Shown one piece after another: positions 1-7,538 of a DNA stretch of 11,469 bases. The stretch is from JBFKAV01 sp041621405. GTDB taxonomy: Bacteria > Pseudomonadota > Alphaproteobacteria > Rhodobacterales > Rhodobacteraceae. The stretch is from the NCBI GenBank assembly GCA_041621405.1, contig JBFKAV010000117.1, forward strand, positions 1 through 11,469, read 5' to 3'. The notes beneath the pieces are model-generated. The model made no database searches. It saw only the letters and a program-made list of their open reading frames with translations, and was not told where the DNA came from. Each line of letters begins with the position of its first letter. Position 1 is the first letter of the stretch. The position numbers and the translations under genes were made by a program.

Positions 1-56
1 CGGCCCCGTTGCGGGGCCGCGCCTGCCTCCGGCGGGGATATTTGGCCCAGGGTGAA
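1..56 (+). repeat. Hairpin-plus-motif intergenic element, copy A
   Basis: A perfect 7-bp inverted repeat (CGGCCCC at 1-7, GGGGCCG at 13-19, 5-nt loop) is followed by an AT-richer motif at 34-56 that contains TATTTGG. Aligned without gaps, this 23-base motif matches 16 positions of a motif at 3248-3226 on the minus strand, which also follows GC-rich hairpins in the same order. I recall elements of this type (GC hairpin, then a GGGGATATTTGG-like run) being common after genes in Rhodobacteraceae, but I could not check that. The orientation suggests it closes a plus-strand gene lying just left of the window, convergent with the gene ending at 65. There is no U-tract, so intrinsic termination is uncertain. 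Confidence 0.5.
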
Positions 57-64
57 ACGGCCGC

Positions 65-331
65 TCAGCCACCGAGCCGCCCCTTCCGCCCGCCGCGCCG
101 GCCGGTGGCGGCGGGCGCCTCGAGCCCGGCCTTCAGGACCGGCGTCATCGGGTGGTCCTCGTTGCCGCCGTATTCCGCGATCACCCGCTTCAGCGCGAGC
201 CGCGTCTCGGTTCCGGGCGCGAGCGAGACCGCCCAGTCGAGGAAGATCGAGCGGCACTCGCCCGGCGTGATCCCCTCGATCCGGTAGCTCTCGCGGATCA
301 GCCCCTTGGGGTCCGCCTGTTCCAGCCTCAT
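65..331 (-). CDS. Conserved-looking small hypothetical protein (88 aa)
   Basis: This is an 88-residue protein of unknown function. It starts with ATG at 331, and a good ribosome binding site (GGGGAGGA) lies about 5 nt upstream. It begins only 22 nt after the glnE stop codon on the same strand, so it is probably co-transcribed with glnE. Residues 1-70 have balanced composition and look like a compact folded domain (IRESYRIEG, CRSIFLDWAVSL, then MTPVLKAGLEA). The last 15 or so residues are a Gly/Arg-rich, basic, probably disordered tail. There is one Cys (about residue 27), no signal peptide and no membrane segment, so it is likely cytosolic. I do not recognise the family. Its position behind glnE hints at a link with nitrogen control, but that is inference from context only. 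Confidence 0.75.
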   Translation of the reverse strand: MRLEQADPKGLIRESYRIEGITPGECRSIFLDWAVSLAPGTETRLALKRVIAEYGGNEDHPMTPVLKAGLEAPAATGRRGGRKGRLGG

Positions 332-353
332 CGCCGTCCTCCCCGTCTCGTCC

Positions 354-3155
354 TCACGACGCGCTCACCCCGGCCCCGGCGAGCGCGCCCTCGACGATCG
401 CCGCCGCCTCCGCCTTCGCCGCCGCGAAGCGCCGCGCGAGTTCGCCCACATCCTGCGCCCCGGTCTCGCGCAGGAGCACCGCCTGGCCGCCCTCGCCGAT
501 CTCGTCGAGGTCGAGCCCCCGGTCGGTCAGGAGCCGCGTCACCGACTGTACCGCCCAGAGCAGGCGATAGGCCGAGGCCAGCCGCTCGGCCTCGTCCTTG
601 GCCAGAAGCCCCGCCTTGGGCGCCGCCCGGAGCTGCGCCGGAACGCCCCGCTGCGGCGACCCGGCGATCAGCGCCGCCGCCTCGGCCAGAAGCTCGATGT
701 CGGTCATCGCCCCGGGGCCGCGCTTGGCGTCCCAGGCGCCCTCGGCGGGCTTCGCCGCGAAGAGTCGCGCGCGCATCTCGGCCACTTCCGCCAGCGTCTT
801 CTCCGGCGCCCCGGCCTCGGCCAGAAGCGCGCGCCGGAAGGCCTCGACCTCGGCCGCGAGCTCGCCTGCCCCCTCGCCGGCCACGGCCACCGCCCGGGCG
901 CGGGTCAAGGCCAGGTGCTCCCAGGTCCAGGCCTCCTCGCGCTGGTAGGTCCGGAACGCCTCGAACGAGGTCGCGACCGGCCCCTGCCGCCCGGACGGGC
1001 GCAGCCGCATGTCCACATCGTAGAGCTTGCCTTCCGCCATCGGCGCCGAAAGCGCGGTGACCAGCGCCTGGGTGAGCCGCGCGTAGTAGGTCCGCCCAGG
1101 CAGCGGCCGCCGACCCTCGGAGGCCTCCGCCCCTGCCGGGTCGTAGATCACGATGAGGTCGAGATCCGACCCCGCCGTCAGCATCGCCGCCCCGAGCGAG
1201 CCCATGCCGAGCGCCACCGCGCCCCGGCCGGGCGGGTCCCCGTGCTTGGCCGCGAACTCCTCGACCACCGCCGGGAACAGCGCGTGGACCACGGCGCCGG
1301 CGAGCTCGGCGTAGAGCTTGCCCGCCTCCTCGGCGCCGATCAGGCCGCGCAGATGATGCACGCCGACGCGAAAATGCCACTCCTTGGCCCAGGCCCGTGC
1401 CGCGTCGAGCTGCCTTTCATAGTCCGGCGCCTCGGCCATCCGCTTGGCGAGCGCCGCCGCCAGCGCCGCCTCTCCCGGCCAGGGGGCGAAGAAATCGCCG
1501 CCGATCACCGCGTCGAAGACGCCCGCATTGTGCGACAGGTACCGCGCCAGCCCCGGCGCCGTCGCCGCGATGTCGACCACCAGGTCGACGAGCTGCGGGT
1601 TGGCCTCGAAGAGCGCGAAGAGCTGTACCCCCGCCGGCAGCCTGGCGAGAAAGCCGTCGAGGCTGAGCAGCGCCTCTTCTGGCTTCGCGGCCTTCTGCAG
1701 CCGCGCCAGGAGCTGCGGCCGGAGCCGGCGGAAGATCTCCTGCGCGCGCTGCGACCTGAGCGCCGGATAGTTGCGCCAGCGATCCACGACCTTGCGCATC
1801 TCCTCCGGCAGCTCCGGCATCGCCGCCGCCGCGTCGGGGGCGAAGAAGCCCTCGGTCAGCTCGGCCACCCGGCGCAGCCGCGCCTCGATGTCGCGCATGA
1901 GGAGGTCGGTGTCGGCCTCGCCCATCAGCCGCGCCAGCCGGTCCCAGTCGCCGGGCGCGGCCGGCAGTTTCTGGGTCTGCTGGTCGTCCACCATCTGCAG
2001 CCGGTGCTCGAGCTCGCGATGCGCCCGGTAGTGCTCGGTGAGCTCGGCCCGCACAGGCTCCGGGACCCAATCCGAGGCGCAGAGCCGCTTGAGCCCCTCC
2101 ACCGTGCCGCGGACCCTGAGGCTGGGATCGCGGCCGCCGGCGATCAGCTGGCGGGTCTGGGTGAAGAACTCGATCTCGCGGATGCCGCCCGGCCCGAGCT
2201 TGATGTCGTGACCGTCGAGGGCGAAGCCGTGCAACCCCTTGTGCTCGCGGATCCGGAGCCGCATTTCGTGCGCGTCCTGGATCGCCACGAAGTCGAGATG
2301 CCGGCGCCAGACGAAGGGGGTGAGCACCTCGAGGAAGCGCGCCGCCCCCTCGGCATCGCCGGCCGCGGCCCGCGCCTTGATCCAGGCCGCCCGCTCCCAG
2401 GTCCGTCCGACGCTCTCGTAGTAGCGCTCCGCCGCCTCCATCCCCAGGCAGACCGGCGTCACCGAGGGGTCTGGGCGCAGGCGCAGGTCGGTGCGGAACA
2501 CGTAGCCCTCGTCGGTGATGTCGGACAAGAGCCCCGACATCCGCCGCGTCGCCCGGATGAAGGCGGCGCGTGCCTCGTAGGCCTCGGCCGGCTCGAAGCG
2601 GGTCTCGTCGAAGAGGCAGATGAGGTCGATGTCGGAGGAATAGTTGAGCTCGAAGGCCCCCATCTTGCCCATGGCGAAGACCACCATGCCGGCGGCGTCC
2701 GCCAGCGCCTCCTCGCCCAGCCCGGGGATCTTGCCGCGCCGGAGCTCGGCGCCGATGAAGGCGCGCAGGCCCGCGTCAACCGCGGCATCGGCGAGCCGCG
2801 TCAGCGCCCCGGTCACGGCCTCGAGCAGCCAGACCCCGCCCAGGTCGGCCAGCGCCGCCAGCAGCCCGATCCGCCGCTTCGCCTGCCTCAGGCCCGCCGA
2901 CAGCGCGTCGTCGCCGAGCCCCGGGATCGCCGCGAGCTCGGATTCGAGCGCCGCCTCGGGCTCGCCCGAGAGCGCCGCCGCGGCCCAGTCCCGTTCGCGC
3001 GCGAGAAGCCCCGACAGGTAGGGGCTCGACCCTGCCGCCCCGGCGATCACCTCCCGGGTCTCGGCCGGAAGCTCGCCGAACATGGCCGCGGCCTCGGCGC
3101 CAAGCTCGGGCTCGAACGCAATCGGCGACCGGGTCAGGCGGGCGGCGAAGCTCAT
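354..3155 (-). CDS. glnE: Bifunctional glutamine synthetase adenylyltransferase/adenylyl-removing enzyme
   Basis: GlnE attaches AMP to, and removes it from, a tyrosine of glutamine synthetase. It thereby tunes ammonia assimilation in the cytosol in response to PII protein and glutamine. The protein has 933 residues, close to the usual length of about 945. The two nucleotidyltransferase domains are both visible. The N-terminal adenylyl-removing domain carries GKMGAFELNYSSDIDL, with metal-binding Asp175 and Asp177. The C-terminal adenylyltransferase domain carries GSLGAAMLTAGSDLDL, with Asp664 and Asp666. Both catalytic Asp pairs are present, so both activities should be retained. The start is ATG at 3155, and the ribosome binding site is weak. 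The 156-nt gap to the upstream ABC operon holds GC-rich hairpins, so glnE is probably a separate unit. I could not pick out a convincing promoter in that gap. The 88-aa gene follows 22 nt downstream. Confidence 0.97.
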   Translation of the reverse strand: MSFAARLTRSPIAFEPELGAEAAAMFGELPAETREVIAGAAGSSPYLSGLLARERDWAAAALSGEPEAALESELAAIPGLGDDALSAGLRQAKRRIGLLAALADLGGVWLLEAVTGALTRLADAAVDAGLRAFIGAELRRGKIPGLGEEALADAAGMVVFAMGKMGAFELNYSSDIDLICLFDETRFEPAEAYEARAAFIRATRRMSGLLSDITDEGYVFRTDLRLRPDPSVTPVCLGMEAAERYYESVGRTWERAAWIKARAAAGDAEGAARFLEVLTPFVWRRHLDFVAIQDAHEMRLRIREHKGLHGFALDGHDIKLGPGGIREIEFFTQTRQLIAGGRDPSLRVRGTVEGLKRLCASDWVPEPVRAELTEHYRAHRELEHRLQMVDDQQTQKLPAAPGDWDRLARLMGEADTDLLMRDIEARLRRVAELTEGFFAPDAAAAMPELPEEMRKVVDRWRNYPALRSQRAQEIFRRLRPQLLARLQKAAKPEEALLSLDGFLARLPAGVQLFALFEANPQLVDLVVDIAATAPGLARYLSHNAGVFDAVIGGDFFAPWPGEAALAAALAKRMAEAPDYERQLDAARAWAKEWHFRVGVHHLRGLIGAEEAGKLYAELAGAVVHALFPAVVEEFAAKHGDPPGRGAVALGMGSLGAAMLTAGSDLDLIVIYDPAGAEASEGRRPLPGRTYYARLTQALVTALSAPMAEGKLYDVDMRLRPSGRQGPVATSFEAFRTYQREEAWTWEHLALTRARAVAVAGEGAGELAAEVEAFRRALLAEAGAPEKTLAEVAEMRARLFAAKPAEGAWDAKRGPGAMTDIELLAEAAALIAGSPQRGVPAQLRAAPKAGLLAKDEAERLASAYRLLWAVQSVTRLLTDRGLDLDEIGEGGQAVLLRETGAQDVGELARRFAAAKAEAAAIVEGALAGAGVSAS

Positions 3156-3225
3156 GGCCCGAATCCCTGCACCGGCCGTGGCCAGGGGTCAATCCCGGGG
3201 GTCAGCCGCACTCCCCCAAGCCCCC

Positions 3226-3248
3226 TTCCCCGTTGTCCAAGTAACCTC
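3226..3248 (-). repeat. Motif of intergenic element, copy B
   Basis: Read on the minus strand, this 23-base stretch (starting GAGGTTACTTGGAC, ending GGGGAA) aligns without gaps to the plus-strand motif at 34-56, with 16 of 23 positions identical. It lies just downstream of the two GC hairpins at 3293-3256, in the same order as copy A. The two copies therefore look like members of one dispersed element family placed at gene ends. Function is unknown. It could be part of a Rho-dependent termination or mRNA 3'-end stabilising element. Confidence 0.4.
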
Positions 3249-3255
3249 GGGGGGA

Positions 3256-3293
3256 GTCCGGCCGACGGCCGGACGGGGGGCAGACAGCCCCCC
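3256..3293 (-). terminator. Tandem GC-rich hairpins after the ABC ATPase gene
   Basis: Two adjacent perfect inverted repeats lie 18 nt beyond the ATPase stop codon. The first is a 7-bp stem (GGGGGGC/GCCCCCC, 5-nt loop, 3293-3275). The second is an 8-bp stem (GTCCGGCC/GGCCGGAC, 3-nt loop, 3274-3256). A further C6 run at 3254-3249 on the minus strand could pair alternatively with the first G6 run. No U-tract follows, so this is better read as a 3'-end stabiliser or Rho-assisted stop than as a textbook intrinsic terminator. It marks the likely end of the ABC operon before glnE. Confidence 0.55.
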
Positions 3294-3311
3294 TTCGCCG
3301 GGGCCGCGGGA

Positions 3312-4409
3312 TCAGCAGAACAGGACCAGCGCCCCGGGGTCCCAGGCGACGCGGGCGCGCTCGCCCTCCTCGAACACCTTGCGGCCCACCACGTTGCGCA
3401 TCGAGATCGTCAGCGGCCGCTCGATCCCGTCGAGCCGGATTGCATAGTAGGTCATGTCGCCGAGGTAGTTCACCTCCGCCACCATGCCCTCGGCCACGCG
3501 GCCGCGGCCGCCCTCGCCCGCGGCCTCGCCCTCGTAGAGCATGGTCAGCGTCTCGGGGCGGAAGCCGACGCTGCCCTCCCCCGGCCGCGCCCCGCCGGGA
3601 CACTGCTCGGCGTCGATCATGACCCGCCCCAGCCCGGCCACGTCGCAGGCGATCTCGCCGCCCTGCGGGGCCGAGACCGTCGCCGGCAGGAAGTTCATCA
3701 CGCCGATGAATTCGGCAACCTGCCGGTCCACCGGCCGCCGGTAGAGTTCCTGCGGCGGCGCGAGCTGGGCGATCCCGCCCTCGAACATCACCGCGATCCG
3801 GTCGGACATGATCAGCGCCTCCTCCTGGTCGTGGGTGACCAGGATGAAGGTGATGCCGACATGGCGCTGCAGGTGGCGAAGCTCGTGCTGCATCTGCTCG
3901 CGGAGCTTCTTGTCGAGCGCCGAGAGCGGTTCGTCGAGCAAGAGCACCTTGGGCTTCAGGATCAGCGCGCGGGCGAGCGCCACCCGCTGCCGCTGGCCGC
4001 CCGAGAGCGCGTGCGCCGCGCGGGCGCCGAAGCCGGCAAGCCCCACCATCTCGAGCGCCTCGTCGACGGCCCTGGCCTTCTCGGCCTTGGACCGGGGATC
4101 GCGGCGCAGCCCGAAGCCCACGTTCTCCGAAACCGTCAGGTGCGGGAAGATCGCGTAACTCTGGAACACCATGTTGGTCGGCCGTCGGTTCGCCGGCACG
4201 CCCTCCATCAGGTTGCCGTCGATGTGGATCGTGCCCTGGCTCACGTCCTCGAAGCCGGCGATGGTTCGCAGGAGCGTGGTCTTGCCGCAGCCCGAGGGGC
4301 CGAGGAGCGAGAAGAACTCGCCGGCCCTGATGTCGGTCGAGATCCCCCTCAGCGCATGGTACTCGCCATAATACTTGTGGACATCCCGCAGCTCGATGAT
4401 CGGTTTCAC
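3312..4409 (-). CDS. potA: ABC transporter ATP-binding protein, spermidine/putrescine (PotA) type
   Basis: This is the cytoplasmic ATPase that powers import through the two membrane subunits encoded just upstream. All nucleotide-binding motifs are intact: Walker A GPSGCGKTT (residues 37-45), Q-loop Gln83, signature LSGGQRQ (135-141), Walker B LLLDEP (156-161, catalytic Glu160), D-loop SALD, and switch His193. Residues from about 240 to 365 form the C-terminal regulatory region expected of the PotA/FbpC/MalK group (TOBE-like). The length of 365 matches the family. The start codon is GTG at 4409. It overlaps the stop of the preceding permease gene by 4 nt and has a good GGAGG 6 nt upstream. The symbol is by family resemblance. 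The substrate could be a polyamine or another small cationic or organic solute. Confidence 0.9.
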   Translation of the reverse strand: MKPIIELRDVHKYYGEYHALRGISTDIRAGEFFSLLGPSGCGKTTLLRTIAGFEDVSQGTIHIDGNLMEGVPANRRPTNMVFQSYAIFPHLTVSENVGFGLRRDPRSKAEKARAVDEALEMVGLAGFGARAAHALSGGQRQRVALARALILKPKVLLLDEPLSALDKKLREQMQHELRHLQRHVGITFILVTHDQEEALIMSDRIAVMFEGGIAQLAPPQELYRRPVDRQVAEFIGVMNFLPATVSAPQGGEIACDVAGLGRVMIDAEQCPGGARPGEGSVGFRPETLTMLYEGEAAGEGGRGRVAEGMVAEVNYLGDMTYYAIRLDGIERPLTISMRNVVGRKVFEEGERARVAWDPGALVLFC

Positions 4410-5215
4410 AGGAAGCCTCCGGTTTCCTTGCCGCCGGTCCTCTGGATGCCTTTGCGGCGGAAGTATTCGGCGATCATGAGAAGGGTGATCGACAGGGCCA
4501 CCAGGATCGTCCCCAGCGCCATGATCGAGGGCAGCTTGGTCGGGAACCGCAGCTGCGACCAGATGTAGACCGGCAGCGTCGGGTCGGTGCCGGTCAGGAA
4601 GAACGCGATGATGAACTCGTCGAGCGAGATCGTGAACGAGATGAGCAGCGACGAGATGATCCCCGGCATGATCAGCGGAAAGGTCACCAGCCAGAAGGTG
4701 GCCCAGCGGTTCTCGCCGAGGTCCCGCGCGGCCTCCTCCAGCGAGCGGTCGAGCGACTGGAAGGCCGAATTGAGGATCGCGATGGCGAAGGGCGTGCAGA
4801 TCAGCACGTGGCCGAGGATCACCGTCCAGGCCGAGAGCTGGATGCCGATGCCGAGCAGCACGACGAGCAGCGAGACCGCGACGATGATCTCGGGCAGGAC
4901 CAGCGGCAGCATGATGAAGCCCATGATCGGCGCCTTGCCGGGGAAGTCGTAGCGGGTCGCGGCGCGGGCGGCGAAGGTGCCGAGGCAGGTGGCCAGGATC
5001 GAGGTCGAGACCGCGATGATCAGGCTCGTCTGCACCGCGCCGTGCAGCGCCGGTATCGTCATCAGCTCGCTGAACCAGTTCGTGGTGAAGCCCGAGAGCG
5101 GGAAGGCGATGATCGTGGAATCGTTGAAGGCGAAGAGCGGCAGGAGGAAGATCGGCGCGTAGAGGAACACCAGATAGATGATCGCGTAGATGCGAAACCC
5201 CGTGCCCTCCTTCAT
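4406..5215 (-). CDS. potC: ABC transporter permease, PotC/PotI type
   Basis: This is one of the two inner-membrane subunits of the importer. The 269 residues are mostly hydrophobic, with about six membrane-spanning segments; the first is near residues 9-30. The EAA loop that docks onto the ATPase is clear, running from EEAARDLG (160-167) to PLIMPG (180-185). The FNDS following the first segment and the overall layout fit the second permease of polyamine-type importers. The ATG start overlaps the stop of the upstream permease in an ATGA arrangement, and its own stop overlaps the ATPase GTG start, so all three subunits should be translationally coupled. The symbol is provisional because the substrate is not proven. 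Confidence 0.88.
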   Translation of the reverse strand: MKEGTGFRIYAIIYLVFLYAPIFLLPLFAFNDSTIIAFPLSGFTTNWFSELMTIPALHGAVQTSLIIAVSTSILATCLGTFAARAATRYDFPGKAPIMGFIMLPLVLPEIIVAVSLLVVLLGIGIQLSAWTVILGHVLICTPFAIAILNSAFQSLDRSLEEAARDLGENRWATFWLVTFPLIMPGIISSLLISFTISLDEFIIAFFLTGTDPTLPVYIWSQLRFPTKLPSIMALGTILVALSITLLMIAEYFRRKGIQRTGGKETGGFL

Positions 5216-6099
5216 TGCCGTACCCTCAGGAAGCGTCGGTTGAGGTAGAGGAAGACCAGGCTCACCGCCGTCACGATCAGCATCGCCGAGGCGGCGAGCG
5301 CCGAGCCGAGCGGGTAGTTGTCAAGCCTCAGGTATTGCAGCTGGATCACGTTGGCGATCATCCGCCCCTCGGGTCCGCCAACGAGCTGCGGCGTGACGTA
5401 GTCGCCGATCGTCGGGATGAACACGATCAGGACCGCCGCCACCACGCCCGGCATCGACAGGGGCAGCGTCACCCGCCAGAAGGCCAGGAGCTTCGACTCG
5501 CCCAGGTCCTGCGCCGCCTCCAAGAGCGGGCGGTCGATCTTTTCCAGCGCCACGAAGATCGGCAGGATCGCGAAGGGCGCGTAGGCATGCGCCAGGGTGA
5601 TCACCACCGCGTTCACGTTGTAAAGGATGAAGGTCAGCGGCTCGTCGATGATCCCGAGCGTCAGGAGCGAGGTGTTCACCACCCCGTTGAAGCCCAGGAT
5701 CACCTTCCACAGGAACACCCGGATCAGGTACGAGGTCCAGAACGGGATGGTGATCAGGAAGAGCCAGAGCGACTTGCGCTGCGGCGCCACGTGGAAGCTC
5801 ACGTAATAGGCCACCGGGTAGGCCAGCAGCACCGTTACCAGCGTCACCGTGGCCGAGACGAAGAGCGAGCGGAACATGACCTGCCGGTAAAGCTCGTCGC
5901 CGAAGGCCTCGATGTAGTTGGCGAAGGTCGGCGCCCAGATGATCTCCAGGTAGCCGTCGGTCAGCACCGAATAGACCAGGATCGCACCCAGGGGCACGGC
6001 CAGCAGCAGAAGCGCGTAGAACGCCGTGGGCGAGATCAGGATCAGGCCGCTTGCCGCCTCCGATCGGAGGAACCGGCCCCACCGCGTCCTCGCATCCAT
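5212..6099 (-). CDS. potB: ABC transporter permease, PotB/PotH type
   Basis: This is the first membrane subunit of the importer, a 295-residue protein with about six transmembrane segments. IPFWTSYLIRVFLWK (118-132) is characteristic of PotB/PotH permeases. The EAA loop EAAQDLG (194-200) to LSMPG (214-218) contacts the ATPase. I chose ATG at 6099, which has an AAGGGG about 10 nt upstream. An alternative GTG at 6141 would add 14 residues, but it has no ribosome binding site and the extension is Gly/Arg-rich and unlike a permease N-terminus. The gene heads a B-C-A operon with 4-nt overlaps. No substrate-binding protein gene lies next to it: the upstream neighbour is an MFS exporter. The binding protein must be encoded elsewhere or be absent. 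Confidence 0.87.
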   Translation of the reverse strand: MDARTRWGRFLRSEAASGLILISPTAFYALLLLAVPLGAILVYSVLTDGYLEIIWAPTFANYIEAFGDELYRQVMFRSLFVSATVTLVTVLLAYPVAYYVSFHVAPQRKSLWLFLITIPFWTSYLIRVFLWKVILGFNGVVNTSLLTLGIIDEPLTFILYNVNAVVITLAHAYAPFAILPIFVALEKIDRPLLEAAQDLGESKLLAFWRVTLPLSMPGVVAAVLIVFIPTIGDYVTPQLVGGPEGRMIANVIQLQYLRLDNYPLGSALAASAMLIVTAVSLVFLYLNRRFLRVRQ

Positions 6100-6132
6100 G
6101 ATGGCGCGTCCCCTTCCGCCCGACCCGAGGCC

Positions 6133-6160
6133 ATTTTGCACAAGTCCCGGTCGCTGAAAA
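6133..6160 (-). promoter_or_regulatory. Possible promoter for the potB-potC-potA-like operon
   Basis: On the minus strand TTTTCA (6160-6155) and CAAAAT (6138-6133) are separated by 16 nt. Each matches 4 of 6 positions of the sigma-70 consensus. They lie in the 76-nt gap between the MFS stop codon and the permease start. The match is weak, and read-through from the MFS gene is equally possible. Confidence 0.22.
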
Positions 6161-6175
6161 GGGGCCGGGAGAGGC

Positions 6176-7507
6176 TTAGCCGGGGCGCGGCCAGTGCCGG
6201 TGCACGTCGTCGATCACGTAGGGGTGCACATGGTGCCGCGCGCCGCCATGGGCGGCCAGGTGCGGGTGGCCGGCCGGCAGGTCGGGGTGGTCGTGCTCCT
6301 GCTCGGCCGAGTCGTCCGCCGGCCAGAGCCCGAGCGCCGCCAGCGCCGCGGCCCCGGCCAGCGCGCCGAGGAGCGCGAGCGCGGGGCCGAGCCCCAGCGC
6401 CAGCCCGGCCCAGCCGGCCAGCGGATAGGTGACCAGCCAGCAGGCGTGCGAGAGCGCGAACTGCGCGGCGAAGAGCGCCGGGCGGTCCTCGGCGTGGGCC
6501 GAGCGCCTGAGGAGCCGCCCCGAGGGCGTCAGGATCGCGGCATAGGCCACGCCCGAGGCGGCCCAGAGCGCGAGGAAGACGGCCCAGGGCGCGAGCCCCG
6601 CGAGCCCCAGCCAGAGGCCGTGGCCGAGGGTCAGCGCAGAAAGCAGGAGCGCGGCGGGGACCATCACCGCCCGGTCAGCCAGCCGGTCGAGAAGCCGCGG
6701 CAGCGCCAGCGCCGCGGCCATCGAGCCGCCGCCGAAGGCCGCGAGCGCCCAGGCCACCGCGCTCTCGCCGCCGCCGTAGCCCGCCCGCACCATCACCACC
6801 GTGTTGACGATAACGAAGGCGCCCGCCGCCGCCGTGGCGAAGCTCAGCGACAGGAGCCCGCGCAGCCGCGGCGTCGCGAGATAGATCCGCGTGCCCTGGG
6901 TCAGGCGCCCGAGGAACGGCCGGGCGCGGCCCGCCCCGGCCGGCGGCACCGCGGCGCGGAAGACCAGCGCCGCCGAGCCGAGAAAGCCGAGCGTGGTGCC
7001 GAGAAACAGCCAGTGGAAGCTCATCAGCGCGAGCAGCAGCCCCGCCAGCACCGGGCTCAGCAGGTTCTCGAGGTCATAGGCCAGCCGCGAGAGCGAGAGC
7101 GCGCGGGTGTAGTCCTCCTCCTCGGTCAGGATGTCGGGGATCGCCGCCTGGAACGCCGGCGTGAACGTGGCCGAGGCCGCCTGCAGGACGAAGATCAGGA
7201 CGTAGACCTGCCAGACCTCGTCCACGAAGGGCAGCGCCAGCGCCACCGCGGCGCGCACCAGGTCCGCGCAGATCAGGAGCGCCTTACGCGGCAGCCCGGC
7301 CGCCAGCGCCTGCGCCAGCGGCGCGAGCCCGACATAGGCCACCATCTTGATCGTCAGCGCCGTGCCGAGCACCGCGCCGGCCCGGCCGCCGGCAAGCTCG
7401 TAAGCCAGGAGCCCGAGCGCAACGGTCAGTAGCCCGGTGCCGACCAGCGCCACGACCTGCGCGGCGAACAAGGCGGCATAGGTGCGATTCGTCAGGACCC
7501 GCAGCAT
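6176..7507 (-). CDS. MFS exporter with histidine-rich C-terminal tail
   Basis: This is a 443-residue major facilitator superfamily protein with about 12 hydrophobic segments, of the EntS/NreB-like efflux type by general look. After the last segment, residues 398-443 form a soluble tail holding 10 histidines (405, 407, 414, 416, 420, 425, 426, 428, 436, 438) in HDH, HPH, HHVH and HRH clusters, interspersed with acidic residues. It ends with VIDDVHRHWP. The nickel exporter NreB of Achromobacter is an MFS protein with a histidine-rich C-terminus, so a divalent metal ion (Ni, Co, Zn) is one reasonable substrate guess. Drug or siderophore efflux is also possible. The ATG start lies 31 nt after the Rieske gene stop on the same strand, suggesting co-transcription. 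No clear ribosome binding site precedes it. Confidence 0.85.
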   Translation of the reverse strand: MLRVLTNRTYAALFAAQVVALVGTGLLTVALGLLAYELAGGRAGAVLGTALTIKMVAYVGLAPLAQALAAGLPRKALLICADLVRAAVALALPFVDEVWQVYVLIFVLQAASATFTPAFQAAIPDILTEEEDYTRALSLSRLAYDLENLLSPVLAGLLLALMSFHWLFLGTTLGFLGSAALVFRAAVPPAGAGRARPFLGRLTQGTRIYLATPRLRGLLSLSFATAAAGAFVIVNTVVMVRAGYGGGESAVAWALAAFGGGSMAAALALPRLLDRLADRAVMVPAALLLSALTLGHGLWLGLAGLAPWAVFLALWAASGVAYAAILTPSGRLLRRSAHAEDRPALFAAQFALSHACWLVTYPLAGWAGLALGLGPALALLGALAGAAALAALGLWPADDSAEQEHDHPDLPAGHPHLAAHGGARHHVHPYVIDDVHRHWPRPG

Positions 7508-7538
7508 GGGCAGAGACTAGCGCCCCGCCCCGGCGGGA

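Noticed and set aside
306..4568. A plus-strand open frame of 1420 codons running antisense to glnE and the ABC genes
   Set aside because: It is Arg/Pro/His-rich with no recognisable domain, and the opposite strand carries clear glnE, ATPase and permease motifs. Long antisense frames are usual in GC-rich genomes.
6100..6141. A GTG start 14 codons upstream for the first permease
   Set aside because: There is no Shine-Dalgarno before it and the added residues are Gly/Arg-rich. ATG 6099 has a purine-rich site upstream.
6194..7432. A plus-strand open frame of 412 codons opposite the MFS gene
   Set aside because: The product is Arg/Gln/Glu-rich low-complexity sequence, whereas the minus strand encodes a clean 12-helix transporter.
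7524..7537. A short GC hairpin between the Rieske and MFS genes
   Set aside because: The stem is only about 5 bp with a tiny loop and no U-tract, within a 31-nt gap, so it is more likely chance in GC-rich DNA than a terminator.
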